A DNA stretch of 41,559 nt from Linnemannia hyalina. Lineage: Eukaryota; Mortierellomycota; Mortierellomycetes; Mortierellales; Mortierellaceae. Location: NCBI GenBank assembly GCA_019671135.1, contig JAHRHY010000042.1, forward strand, positions 1 through 41,559, given 5' to 3'. The notes below the pieces were generated by a model, which was given only the letters and a program-made list of their open reading frames with translations, was not told the DNA's origin and did not search any database. Shown one piece after another: positions 26,474 to 36,571 of this stretch. The position numbers and the translations under genes are program-made. Positions within the stretch are counted from its first letter, which is position 1. Every line of letters starts with the position of its first letter.

Positions 26474-26620
26474 ATGCCACAATTAGTACCATTTTATTAT
26501 ATGAATGAAATTGTTTTTGCTTTTTCATTAATAGTATTTATATTATATATATTATCTAAATATATTTTACCTAGAATAGTACGTTTATTCGTATCTCGTA
26601 TGTTTATAGACAAAATATAA
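26474..26620 (+). CDS. atp8: ATP synthase subunit 8
   Basis: Intact 48-residue right-arm copy, identical in length to 6387-6533. MPQLVPFYYMNE start, single helix, basic tail. Upstream of atp6 with a spacer of about 110 bases. Confidence 0.95.
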   Translation: MPQLVPFYYMNEIVFAFSLIVFILYILSKYILPRIVRLFVSRMFIDKI

Positions 26621-26732
26621 TTAATAGTTTATATATTATAAATAACTCAGCTTGCTACAGCTCCACCTTGACTTAAATGTCCACAATTAGCTTATCAAGA
26701 TTATATATAACAATTAACTTTTATTTAAGTTA

Positions 26733-27524
26733 ATGCAATTATCTTCAAATAATTTATTTTTATTTAATGAAATTACTAGTCCTTTAGATCAATTTGAAAT
26801 AAGAAACATTTTAAGTTTAGAAATTTTAGGTGGTAGTTTACATTTATCTTTAACAAACATAGGATTTTATTTAACAGTAGGATCTTTAATCATATTAATA
26901 ATGTCTATAACAGCTACTAATTATAACAAATTAGTAAGTAACAACTGATCAATAGCTCAAGAATCTTTATATGTTACAATACATAATATTGTAACAAATC
27001 AAATTAACCCTAGAAATGGACAAATTTATTTTCCTTTTATATATACTTTATTCATATTCATTTTAATAAATAATTTAATTGGTATGATTCCATATAGTTT
27101 TGCTTCTACAGGTCATTTTGCTCTTACATTTGCTTTAAGTTTCACTATAGTTTTAGGTGCTACTATTTTAGGATTCCAAAGACATGGTTTAAAATTTTTT
27201 TCTTTATTTGTTCCAGCAGGTTGTCCTTTAGCTTTATTACCATTATTAGTAACTATAGAACTAATATCATACTTAGCTAGAAATGTTTCTTTAGGACTAA
27301 GATTAGCAGCTAACATTACAGCTGGTCATATGTTATTAAGTATATTAAGTGGATTTGTTTATAATATTATGAATTCAGGAATTATATTCTTCATATTAGG
27401 ATTAATACCTTTATTATTTATTATAGCTTTTTCTGGTTTAGAATTAGCTATAGCTTTTATCCAAGCACAAGTTTTTGTTGTATTATCATCTTCTTATATA
27501 AAAGACGGGTTAGATTTACATTAA
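26733..27524 (+). CDS. atp6: ATP synthase subunit a (Atp6)
   Basis: Intact 263-residue copy of the proton-channel subunit. The essential arginine lies in SLGLRLAANITAGH at about residue 190. One in-frame TGA (Trp72). The protein is the same as at 5483-6274. It follows atp8, so the two could be co-transcribed. Confidence 0.96.
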
Positions 27525-27835
27525 TTTTAAATAATCAAATACTTAATTTAAGAAAAAGAAATGTATAATAGGGGTTATGGAAAATTATAACAACTATAAA
27601 GTACATTTATATAAAACATTAAAAATAAAGAAAAAATAAAAAGAGAAATTAAATAATATAATTAATTATAGTAAATACATAAAATAAGCGTACAGACTAT
27701 TTTTACTTTGAACATTTATTATAAAGTGAATATAACAATAAATAGTTTATTAACCTCTATTATTACTTGCGTAGATGAAATAGTAATATTTATTATATTA
27801 GTAACCTTTCGGTTATGAATAAATATTTTATAAAT
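27525..27835. other. AT-rich spacer between atp6 and rns
   Basis: About 310 bases of A/T-rich DNA. I see no tRNA, no frame and no strong hairpin. Mirror of 5176-5482. Confidence 0.7.
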
Positions 27836-29283
27836 TGAGTTTGGTGATGGCTCTGATTGAATGCTGTCCAAGTGCTTGACACATGCTAATCGAACGTTTT
27901 AATTTTTCTAAGTTAAAAAGTGGTGTACAGGTGAGTATAAATATATTCTCCGCCGACCTTAAAGTAAAGCTAAATTCTTTATTAAAAAGGAGATAATTAT
28001 CTCCGCTTTAAGAGGACAATGAATATTTCCGAGACAGGTAGTAGTTAAGGTGATGGCTTAACTAGCCTACAACTCTCGTAGTCGAAACTGAAAGGTTGAT
28101 CGACCACATTGGGTCTGAAAAAATCCCAATGCATATTAGTACAGCAGTGAGGAATATTGGTCAATGGCCTAACGGCTGAACTGGCAACTTGGAGAAGTGA
28201 TAAGCTTTTATATGTGTTTTTTAACACGAGAATATAAAAGTTCTATTAATTTTGAATGAAGCTTTGTTTATATACTGATAATGACAGTATATATATACCG
28301 TCTTGACTAATTGCGTGCCAGCAGTCGCGGTAATACGTAAGAGACTAGTGTTATTCATCTTAATTAGGTTTAAAGGGTACCTAAACGGTCGATATATCTT
28401 GTAAAAATGTTAATATAAGACTAGAGTTTTCTATGTAAGGGGCAGTACTTGAGGAGGAAAGATAAAATTTCGTGATACCAAAGGGACTCGGTAAAGGCGC
28501 AGGCAGCCCTTTATGTAAAAACTGACGTTGAGGGACGAAGGCATAGATAACAAAAAGGATTAGATACCCAAGTAGTCTTTGCAGTAAATTATGAATGCCA
28601 TGGGTTGAATAAATTTATTCAAACTATAAATGAAAGTGTAAGCATTTCACCTCAAGAGTAATGTGGCAACGCAGGAACTGAAATCACTAGACCGTTTCTA
28701 ACCCCAGTAGTGAAGTATGTTGTTTAATTCGATGATCCACGAAAAACCTTACCACAATTTGAATAATAAATATATTACAGGAGTTGCACGGCTGTTTTCA
28801 GTTAATGTTGTGAAACTATGGTTTCCATAAAATTAACGAAATCCCATACTTTATTTTTTTTTTACGATAAAGTTTATTTTTCCAAAATACTTGGCGAAAA
28901 TAGGAGGGACTAAGACAAGTCATCATGGCCTTGTATTGTGGGCTATAGACGTGCCACATATACCTAAACAAAGAGAAGCAAAAATGTGAATTCTAGCTAA
29001 TCTCAAAAAATAGGATATAAAAAGGATTGTAGTCTGGAATTCGACTATATGAATAAGTAATTACTAGTAATCGTGAATCACCATGACACGGTGAATATAC
29101 CTTTGGATTGGTACTAACCACTCGTCACATGCTGAAAGGAACGTGCGCAATAAGTTTGCTTTTTTACTATATTGTAAAAACTATAAGTAGTTTGTTTTCT
29201 TTTAGTAAAAATCTTCGTATGCGTGGTTCTAATTAGTGTAAAGTCGAAATACGGTTCGTGTAGTGGAAGTTGCACGGGAATCA
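27836..29283 (+). rRNA. rns: rns, small-subunit rRNA
   Basis: Mitochondrial small-subunit rRNA, about 1.45 kb. Recognised in order: the 5' block GAGTTTGGTGATGGCTC, the 530-loop GTGCCAGCAGTCGCGGTAAT (28316), GGATTAGATACCC (28558), a GAATTCGACT block near 29040, ACTAGTAATCGTGAATCACC (29065) and the 3' block with ACGGTTCGTGTAGTGGAAG. No intron is evident. Ends are approximate. A small hairpin-forming AT insertion lies near 28268-28300. Confidence 0.94.
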
Positions 29284-29322
29284 TAAAATTTAACTAATAT
29301 AAACCTAGAAGGATTATTGTGA

Positions 29323-29406
29323 AGGAGGGTTCCTTTATAGGTAAGAAGGGTTGAGCTGTAAACTCAATAGCTAAAGCTTTTAAGAGTTCGAATCTCTTGT
29401 CTCCTA
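29323..29406 (+). tRNA. trnY: tRNA-Tyr (GTA)
   Basis: Acceptor AGGAGGG/GTCTCCT, D-stem CCTT/AAGG, anticodon loop CTGTAAA in TTGAG/CTCAA, long variable arm, T-stem AAGAG/CTCTT. Directly abuts trnD. Confidence 0.92.
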
Positions 29407-29480
29407 GAACTAGTAACTCAATTTGGTAGAGAATTTCCTTGTCACGGAAAGAGATATCGGTTCGAATCTGGTCTAGTTCG
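29407..29480 (+). tRNA. trnD: tRNA-Asp (GTC)
   Basis: Perfect acceptor GAACTAG/CTAGTTC, anticodon loop TTGTCAC in TTTCC/GGAAA. No base separates it from trnY. Confidence 0.94.
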
Positions 29481-29486
29481 AACACT

Positions 29487-29508
29487 AAGGATTTGTTTAC
29501 AAGTCCTT
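29487..29508 (+). other. Hairpin between trnD and cox3
   Basis: AAGGATTT, loop GTTTAC, AAGTCCTT: eight pairs including one G-U. It lies six bases after trnD and about 85 bases before the cox3 start. It may mark an RNA-processing point or a decayed tRNA (Sordariomycetes often have further tRNAs here), but it is not a complete cloverleaf. Confidence 0.5.
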
Positions 29509-29548
29509 ACTCTAGGGGGTTTTACCTTTTAGAAATACAATTTATGAT

Positions 29549-29581
29549 TGTAAAAATGATTTTAGACAAAAATAATAAATA
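29549..29581 (+). repeat. cox3 leader segment, duplicated upstream of orf601
   Basis: 33 bases ending 11 bases before the cox3 ATG. The identical 33 bases occur at 39710-39742, 13 bases before the orf601 ATG. Same strand and nearly the same distance to the start codon, so it may carry a translation or transcription signal. Confidence 0.9.
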
Positions 29582-29592
29582 AATACTCATAT

Positions 29593-30402
29593 ATGACATA
29601 TCTAGATAGAAGTCATTTTCAAGACCATCCATTTCACCTGGTGTCACCTAGTCCCTGACCCTTATATACTAGTATATCTTTACTAGGGTTAACAATAAAT
29701 GCAGTTTTTGCTATGCATTTATTCTCAAATAGCTATATATTTTTTTATATCAGCTTATTTTTAGTTATTTCATCTATGTCATTATGATTTAAGGATATAA
29801 TAGCTGAAGGTACATACCTTGGTAATCATACTTTAGCTGTACAAAAAGGATTAAACATGGGTGTGATATTATTTATAATATCTGAAGTTATGTTCTTTTT
29901 AGCTATCTTCTGAGCCTTTTTCCACAGTGCTTTAACACCTACAGTAGAATTAGGTAGTCAATGACCACCAATGGGTATAGAACCTGTTAATCCTTTTGAA
30001 TTACCTTTATTAAATACTGTAATACTATTATCAAGTGGAGCTACTATAACTTATGCTCACCATTCTTTAATTAAAGGTGAAAGAAAAGGTGCTTTATATG
30101 GATCTATTTTTACAGTAGTACTTGCAATGATATTTACAGTATTCCAAGGAATAGAATATAATGTATCTTCTTTCACAATTAGTGATGGTGTATTTGGAGC
30201 ATGTTTCTTCTTTGGTACAGGTTTTCACGGATTCCATGTTATAATAGGTACAATCTTTTTAGGTGTTGCTTTATGAAGAATATATGCATATCATTTAACA
30301 GATCATCACCATTTAGGTTACGAAGCCGGAATTTTATACTGACATTTCGTGGATGTCGTATGACTATTTTTATACATATCTATGTATTACTGAGGTTCTT
30401 AA
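29593..30402 (+). CDS. cox3: Cytochrome c oxidase subunit 3 (intact copy)
   Basis: Seven-helix core subunit of complex IV without redox cofactors. 269 residues, the normal fungal length. It begins [20 protein letters not shown] and shows [20 protein letters not shown] with the conserved glutamate, the GSQWPP loop, [17 protein letters not shown], and the C-terminal [20 protein letters not shown], all with TGA=Trp. The left copy (2607-3412) is frameshifted. A short piece of its leader and of its codons 20-25 reappears near orf601. Confidence 0.97.
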
Positions 30403-30579
30403 CTATCTAGTTAGCCTCCCCTGTATTCATATAATTGTATAGATTCTAACAAAAAACAAAAAGAATAGATTTAAAGGAATTGATAAAACCAAAAACATAA
30501 CTCAACCTACTGTAAAGAATATTAAAAATATAGTTATTCCGCTTATTTCTGTATTACATACTAGATGAAAGTATCCATG
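30403..30579 (-). pseudogene. Cox2 first-membrane-segment-like remnant
   Basis: Antisense to cox3 and starting right after its stop. A frame of about 58 codons without ATG start encodes IFFTVGWVMF, matching ILFTVGWIMF of Cox2 helix 1, followed by an unrelated hydrophobic tail. The best DNA match to cox2 spans about 30490-30522 (three mismatches). It is too short and diverged to be functional. It could be a leftover of a duplicated or foreign cox2, or a hydrophobic-helix coincidence. Confidence 0.45.
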
Positions 30580-30676
30580 CTATGTATAACTCAGGCGTTG
30601 TTTATGTACTTGAGGATATTTTCCATAGAGAGTATACATAAATTAGTTTGACAAAGAAACTATTAAGATTAAATAA

Positions 30677-30907
30677 AAATTAATTCAACAAAAATTATAT
30701 AATAATGTATTTTTAAGTATATCAAAGGAGGAAGATAATACTAAAAAATGCATATCTTTATATAAAGAAGGAATGAAAAATCTTCAAGATTTAAATAAGC
30801 AAATTCTTCTAGCTAAAAAAGCATTTGAATATGGTCCTATACAAATAGAATCTCATGTCTCAATAGGAGTAGAAAAATATCGTAGACATCTTTGGATAAG
30901 AAACTAA
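30677..30907 (+). CDS. Unknown small hydrophilic frame between cox3 and trnN
   Basis: Open for 76 codons plus stop (44 from the first ATG at 30773-30775). The readable peptide includes LYKEGMKNLQDLNKQILLAK and ends PIQIESHVSIGVEKYRRHLW-IRN, charged and helix-prone, with a TGG Trp codon. Amino-acid use looks like real protein rather than random A/T sequence, but there is no good start codon, so it may be the 3' remnant of a longer gene. I do not recognise the family. In the left arm one extra base breaks it. Confidence 0.45.
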   Translation, partial: KLIQQKLYNNVFLSISKEEDNTKKCISLYKEGMKNLQDLNKQILLAKKAFEYGPIQIESHVSIGVEKYRRHLWIRN

Positions 30908-31006
30908 CTAATCTATTAAAACTACCTTTTTTCTCTAAATTACTAAAGGAAACTTTTGGAAAATACTTAATAGTTGATAGTTAAAGGCATAAGAGATTAT
31001 GTCTTT

Positions 31007-31081
31007 AAGTTTCTATAGCTCAACGGTAGAGCATAGTACTGTTAATACTATGATAGATGTTCGATTCATCTTAGAGACTTT
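31007..31081 (+). tRNA. trnN: tRNA-Asn (GTT)
   Basis: Acceptor AAGTTTC/GAGACTT, anticodon loop CTGTTAA, T-arm AGATG/CATCT. Confidence 0.92.
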
Positions 31082-31087
31082 TACATA

Positions 31088-31168
31088 GGAAAAATCTCCA
31101 TTGGTAAGGTAAGATACTTGCTATGTATTGTGTTAATACACTTAGGTGTTCAAATCACCTTTTTTCCG
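31088..31168 (+). tRNA. trnS: tRNA-Ser (GCT)
   Basis: Acceptor GGAAAAA/TTTTTCC, anticodon loop TTGCTAT, long variable arm GTGTTAATACAC, T-arm AGGTG/CACCT. Follows trnN by six bases. Confidence 0.92.
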
Positions 31169-31252
31169 AACGTATTCTTGCTTTAGTCTTGCACTACAAA
31201 ATTTAATAAATAAAAAAAAAACAATAATTAACTTTGAAAAAAAAATAACGGA

Positions 31253-31921
31253 ATGAACGAATTATTTACCGTACTAGAATCTATTAGTAATGGGTTTGAT
31301 GTAAAATCTTTAGATGGATTAAGTTTATTAGCTTTAGGGGCAGGTATAGCTGTTATTACTACCAAAAATCCAATACAATCTTTAATCTGTTTAATTGCAT
31401 TGTTTGGATTTATAGCTGTTTATCTTATTTTCTGTGGTTTAACCTTTATAGGGTTTTCTTACTTGATAGTATATATAGGTGCAGTGTCTATATTATTTTT
31501 ATTTATCTTGATGTTAATTAATATTCGTAGTAGTGAATTACAAAGTAATAATTCTAACAGTATACCTTTAGCTTTATTTATTGTATTGTTAATTAATTTT
31601 GTAGTTTTTGAGGTACTACCTTATTCTATTGCAATTTTAAATAATTATACTAACCGAATAAATAATAGTATATATTCAAATTTAAATAATAAACAATTTA
31701 TAGATTTAGATTATAATAATGCATCAAGGTTTGTTTCAAGTAATTCATGGGATGGTAATATAAATGAAACAAGTCACATCTCTGCTATAGGTAATATATT
31801 ATATACAAGTTATAATATATGACTATTTATGGCCAGTTTTATTTTACTACTAGCAATGGTAGGTGCTATAGTGATAACTATAGATAACAAAAAAGTTGCA
31901 GAGGAGTTAATTCAACGGTAG
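31253..31921 (+). CDS. nad6: NADH dehydrogenase subunit 6 (intact copy)
   Basis: Membrane subunit of complex I. 222 residues with one TGA=Trp (residue 190). Typical features: N-terminal helices with CLIALFGFIAVYLIFCGLTF, the YIGAVSILFLFILMLI helix with the conserved pi-bulge region, and a last helix ASFILLLAMVGAIVITI. The frame runs into trnV and its TAG stop lies 21 bases inside that tRNA, so the mRNA and tRNA cannot both be complete from one cut transcript. The left copy is broken. Confidence 0.94.
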
Positions 31922-31972
31922 AATGTCTGTTTTACACACAGTTTGTTAAAGGTTCAAATCCTTTACTCCTTA
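31901..31972 (+). tRNA. trnV: tRNA-Val (TAC)
   Basis: Acceptor GAGGAGT/ACTCCTT, anticodon loop TTTACAC. Its first 21 bases also encode the last six codons and stop of nad6. Confidence 0.9.
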
Positions 31973-31974
31973 GG

Positions 31975-32045
31975 GATTCTTTAACTTAATGGTAAAGTGC
32001 ATTTTTGATAAGAATGAAATTTAAGTTCAAATCTTAAAAGAATTA
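31975..32045 (+). tRNA. trnI: tRNA-Ile (GAT)
   Basis: Acceptor GATTCTT/AAGAATT, anticodon loop TTGATAA, T-arm TTAAG/CTTAA. Confidence 0.9.
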
Positions 32046-32059
32046 AAATGAAAACTCAT

Positions 32060-32145
32060 AGAGAATTGGCTGAGTGGTTTAAGGCGGTAAGTTTGAGTTT
32101 TATTAAGTTGTATAAACTGCATCCGTTCAAATCGGATATTCTCTG
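32060..32145 (+). tRNA. trnS: tRNA-Ser (TGA)
   Basis: Acceptor AGAGAAT/ATTCTCT, anticodon loop TTTGAGT, extra arm, T-arm ATCCG/CGGAT. Confidence 0.9.
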
Positions 32146-32150
32146 TTTAT

Positions 32151-32222
32151 AAGAGCATAATTTAATAGGCAAAATAGGAAGCTTCAACCTTCAATTTCTT
32201 GGTTCAAATCCAAGTACTCTTG
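32151..32222 (+). tRNA. trnW: tRNA-Trp (TCA)
   Basis: Anticodon loop CTTCAAC, T-arm CTTGG/CCAAG. The TCA anticodon decodes UGA, which fixes genetic code 4. Confidence 0.92.
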
Positions 32223-32253
32223 AATTAATATAATTTTATAAAACTAGTATTTA

Positions 32254-32325
32254 CGGATTATGGCTGAGTGGTAAAGCGCTTTCTTTGGGAGAAAGATACC
32301 CTAAGTTCGAATCTTAGTAACCCGA
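32254..32325 (+). tRNA. trnP: tRNA-Pro (TGG)
   Basis: Anticodon loop TTTGGGA in CTTTC/GAAAG; acceptor CGGATTA/TAACCCG with one mismatch. Confidence 0.9.
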
Positions 32326-34895
32326 TAAAAAAAACTTAGAAGCATTAGTAATAAGCAATATAACTAGATATATATAATTTAAATGTATAAAAATAAGTAT
32401 ACAAAGAAATAGTTATGGAGTTTTAGCTATGTATTAAAGAGAAATCATTATTAATATAATTAATTATAATAATATAAACTCTAAGAGAAATTTAATAATA
32501 AACAAAGTGAATTGAAATATCTTAGTAACTTTAGGAAAAGAAATCAAAAGAGATTCCATGAATAGTGTGAGCGAAAGTGGAGAAGTCTAAAAAGTAAAAT
32601 GGTATCTAAACAGTTTGAATACTATGGGGAACCTTCCTCAAAGACTAAATATAATACATGAGCTATAGAATAGAGTACCGTGAGGGAACAAATAAAAATA
32701 GTTATTTTATAAGCAGTTTGAAATAAAAAACGTACCTTTTGCATAATGGGTCACCAAGTTAACATTAGATGCGAGTAAATACGTAGTTAAACCGAGCGTT
32801 AAAATAACGGTATTAGTATCTAAAGTTAGACCCGAAGCCTGGTGATTTTACCATAATCAGGATTATAAAAGTCCGAACGGAATATTGTAGCAAAAATATC
32901 CGAAGAATTATGGTAGGTATAGTGAAAGACAATACTGACTAGGATAGCTGGTTTTCTGCGAAACCTATAATAGTAGGCAATTTAATTAAACATCTTAGCA
33001 GGTACAGAATTTAATCTCAGACAAGACAAAAACTACTAGTTTTTGTTCTATATTGTACAAATTGGGGGATCGTGAAGATTTTATCAGTGAGTATGTAGAC
33101 TCGGAATGGCAAAGATGTATGTTAAATTATCAGACATAGAATGATAAGGTTGTATGTCAAAAGGGAAACAGCCCAGAACAAGAGTTAAGGTTCCTAAATT
33201 ATTAGTTAAGTGAAATTAAGAAAGTTTTTATTTAAGTCGACAAGGAGATAGGCTTAGAAGCAGCCATAATTTTATGACCTCGTAACAGAGCGCTTGTTAA
33301 GTTGTAGAAGCATCGAAAATTTAACGGATCTAAACAATATACCGAAACCTTGTCCATATAAGGTAAAATGAATTTTTAATTATATGGGGTAGCAGAACGT
33401 TGAATTAAACTAAGACTTCTATTTTTTAAATAAAAGTAAATATTATATTTAAAAAGATTTTTTAATTCTAGGTTTTATTATAAGTTAAAAGAGATTTTAA
33501 CTGACAAAGAGTAATATTTCTTAGGTACAAAAATTAACAGATCTTTTCTAAATATTAAAGAATGAAATTCAAGTGAGAATGGTGACATGAGTAACTAAAA
33601 GAAAAATTTAATTTTTCCGCCTAAAGCTTATGGATGATATTAAGTAACGGCCTCTAAGTTTAAAATTATCTAAAGGTTTAAACGATGAGAAATCTTTATT
33701 ACTAAGGACGACATTTTAGTGTAAAATGTACTGGAAAAATAGTAATACGATTATACTAATTATTCAATAGAATAAGGATATAACGAGAATAACCGTACCT
33801 AGATTCTGAAACAAGTAAGCTAGTAGAGAATACGAAGGCGTAAATGAGCTAACAATCATAAAGGAACTCGGCAAATTGACTACCGTAACTTCGGAATAAG
33901 GAGGGCTCATTATTCTTGATTAATATCAAGTAAAAAGGAAGAAGCATGAAATAGTGTTGTACGACTGTTTAATTAAAACACAGCACTTTGCTGAAAGATT
34001 AAAAATCTAAGTATAAAGTGTGAGATCTGCCCGGTGCCGGCTGGTTAACAGAGACAACTAGGTATACTACTATCTAATGTTGACGGAAACCCCGGTTAAA
34101 GGCGGCCTTAACGTGAGGGTCCTAAGGTAGCTAAATGCCTTGGCCGTTAAATGCGGTCTTGCATGAATGGTGTAACGATACAACAGCTGTCTCTATGATT
34201 GACTCAGTGAAATTGGAATAGCTGTGCAGATACAGCTTACCTCTAGTTAGACGAGAAGACCCTATGCAGCTTTACTGTCACTAATTATAGATTATGTTAA
34301 GCAATTTTCAGATTATAAGGTAATCGATTGATAAATATGGAAAACCTTTATTTTCTTTTCATTTGAATGAACTAATTTAGGACTAGTTTGGATTTTTTAT
34401 TCTGAAGTAAAATTTAGTCTAAAATTCTTTTCTAGTAGTAAATTAACCTAGTTCAGCTTATTTATGTAATAGTAAGTAAGTACCCTTGGTGAGAAACTAT
34501 CGCTAGGAGACAGTTTATGTGGGGCACAGACCCTGTAAAGAGTAAACAGGAGTGTCTAAAAATATATTATTATTTAGTTTGCTATCTTGAATAAAGAAAT
34601 TATTCTTGATCATTTTAAATTAAATATATCTATATCTAATATATAATATTTAAAATTAGGTAGGATTTTTACTACATTGAAAGTAGAGATGTTAAAAATA
34701 TTATAAAGGCACAAGTTCTTTTAATCTTTTTTTGATTATTTTAAATAATCTTTGTTTACATCTAAAAAGCTCAACGGCTAAATCCTGCCTTACTGTTTGA
34801 TTATCAACAAATCTTACAGTTGCGTAAGCAGGGCATAGGATCACAAGATACAATAAGGAAAGATCTTGGATTATAGGAAAAGCTACGCTAGGGAT

Positions 34896-36571
34896 GTTTG
34901 TCCTATAATATTTTTTATTTATAAAAGTAAAAAATAATTAATATAAATTGGGTAAATTTCAAGAATTACTATTTAGTAAACTTGAAGCGAATTTTATTTT
35001 AACATATAGTAAGATAAAAACGTTCAACGACTATAGGGTGAGTAATATGTTAGATTTTTTAATCAATTAAACAATAATCCCTTTTAACTATCCAACATTT
35101 TGAATTTTATAATTTAAGTTCAATAAGATAAAATAAATTCAATTTTTTATGAATAATAACAAAATTTTTAAACATAATTTAAAAAATAACTCTAAAATTA
35201 TTAAATTTAAAGTAAAAAAAGATGAGGTAGGATATGCGAAGTATTTACCTTCTTTTTCTAAAGAATGAATTAATACAATATATTCTTTCGATAAAAATAT
35301 ATTAAGTAATATACCTACTTTCACAGATAATATAAATAAGATTATACGAAGTTATTTTAATTTGTTTTTTAAAAACCGTAAATTTTCTGGTATGTCTAAA
35401 TTTATATTACTTAAAAGAAGACGTAACTTTTTAAGAAGAATTTTTACAAGTAATGCTGAAATTAAACATACTAATAATAAAATTATTATAACTCTATATA
35501 TTTTAAACAGAGAAAAAATATATTAAAAGAAAAGTATTTAAAAATGAATTATGCTATAAATGAAAAATTGATAACAAAATTTTTTAGACTATATAGACGA
35601 AATATAAGATTTATACATAGAATTTATGTAATATTAAATAATAGATATAAATTTATTCCTAGTTTTATACGAAAAGATTTATATTTAAAACTAAAATTAG
35701 ATAATTTCAATAAATTGAAAAAATTAAAATATATTTATTTAAAAAAAGTATGAAGTAAATTAATAGCTCGTTATTTAGAATTCCATATGAAAAAATTAAG
35801 AAGCCATAGTTTACTGTATTCTTTAAATACTTTTAAATTTAATAAATTAAATATGTTACGTGTTTTAAGTAATATTTTAAATAAAATTAGAATATTAAAA
35901 AATAAAAAAATAGAATATAATATTGTAAATTTAAAATATTTTGTTAATAATCCTGATTTATTTACTAATATCATTGCTTTAAAATTAAAAAGAAAAAATA
36001 TTAGACGTTTAAAAGAAATGTCTAGAGTTTTAAATAGAACTCATTTACCTAAAACAAATACTATAAAAGAAAGAACATATGTAAAAAGAAGTATGGATAT
36101 TTATAAAAACAAGTATAATAATTTAAAAATTATTTCTAATCTAAAAACAACAAGTTTCGACAAAGTTTTAAACACTATTAATAATAATAGCAAGAATATC
36201 TCTGAAGATATATATAATTCAATTAAGTACAAAAATTTAGGTGGAATTAGAATAGAAATAAAAGGTAGATTAACTAAACGATATAGAGCTGACCGATCAA
36301 TTTATTCATTACGTTGAAAAGGAGGACTAAAAAATATTGATTCTTCTTTCCAAAAAATAAGTACAACCTTATTTAGAGGAAATGTTAAATCAAATACTGC
36401 CTATTCAGTTTTAGCATCTAAAAGACGTATTGGAGCTTTTGCTGTTAAAGGTTGAATAGCTGGTAAATAAATTTTATTAAACAAACTATTAAATTATAAA
36501 AATTCAAAATGAAGACATAGTCTGAACCCTTTTGCAAAAAAGGGAAGTATCATTAATATGATAACACACAG
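34896..36571 (+). other. Group I intron mL2449 in rnl, hosting rps3
   Basis: 1676-base intron between exon ends GGGAT and AACAGGCT. The upstream exon ends in T and the intron ends in G, as group I introns require. Core pieces are visible: GTTCAACGACTATAGGGTGAG (R/P7 5' side, 35022) and GAAGACATAGTCTGAA (S/P7 3' side, 36511). rps3 lies between them, the P8 position known for this conserved Pezizomycotina IA intron. No homing-endonuclease frame is present, so the intron is probably immobile and retained for rps3. Confidence 0.92.
35149..36470 (+). CDS. rps3: Ribosomal protein S3 (Rps3), one apparent frameshift
   Basis: Intron-encoded protein of the small mitoribosomal subunit. It starts at ATG 35149 and would be about 440 residues, basic and Asn/Lys-rich. 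The frame closes at 35522 but resumes one frame over; adding one A to the six-A run at 35511-35516 joins the parts, so a homopolymer error is likely. The C-terminal family signature is clear: GGIRIEIKGRLTKRYRADRS, KGGLKNIDSSF and SKRRIGAFAVKGWIAGK. At least four TGA codons read as Trp. Confidence 0.93.

Noticed and set aside
27525..27835. Replication origin in the atp6-rns spacer
   Set aside because: Only A/T richness was seen, with no hairpin cluster or GC box to support it.
29481..29520. Additional tRNA after trnD
   Set aside because: Only one hairpin forms; no D-arm or T-arm and no acceptor pairing.
30201..30410. 69-codon frame at the cox3 3' end
   Set aside because: Out-of-frame shadow of cox3.
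30724..30735. AAAGGAGGAAG resembling a bacterial ribosome binding site
   Set aside because: Fungal mitochondrial translation does not use Shine-Dalgarno pairing, and no suitable ATG follows; it is simply part of the open frame there.
35139..35324. Minus-strand frames over rps3 (also 35771-35974)
   Set aside because: Antisense shadows of a strongly A-rich coding gene.
34896..36571. Homing endonuclease in the rnl intron
   Set aside because: The only frame is rps3; no LAGLIDADG or GIY-YIG motif is seen.
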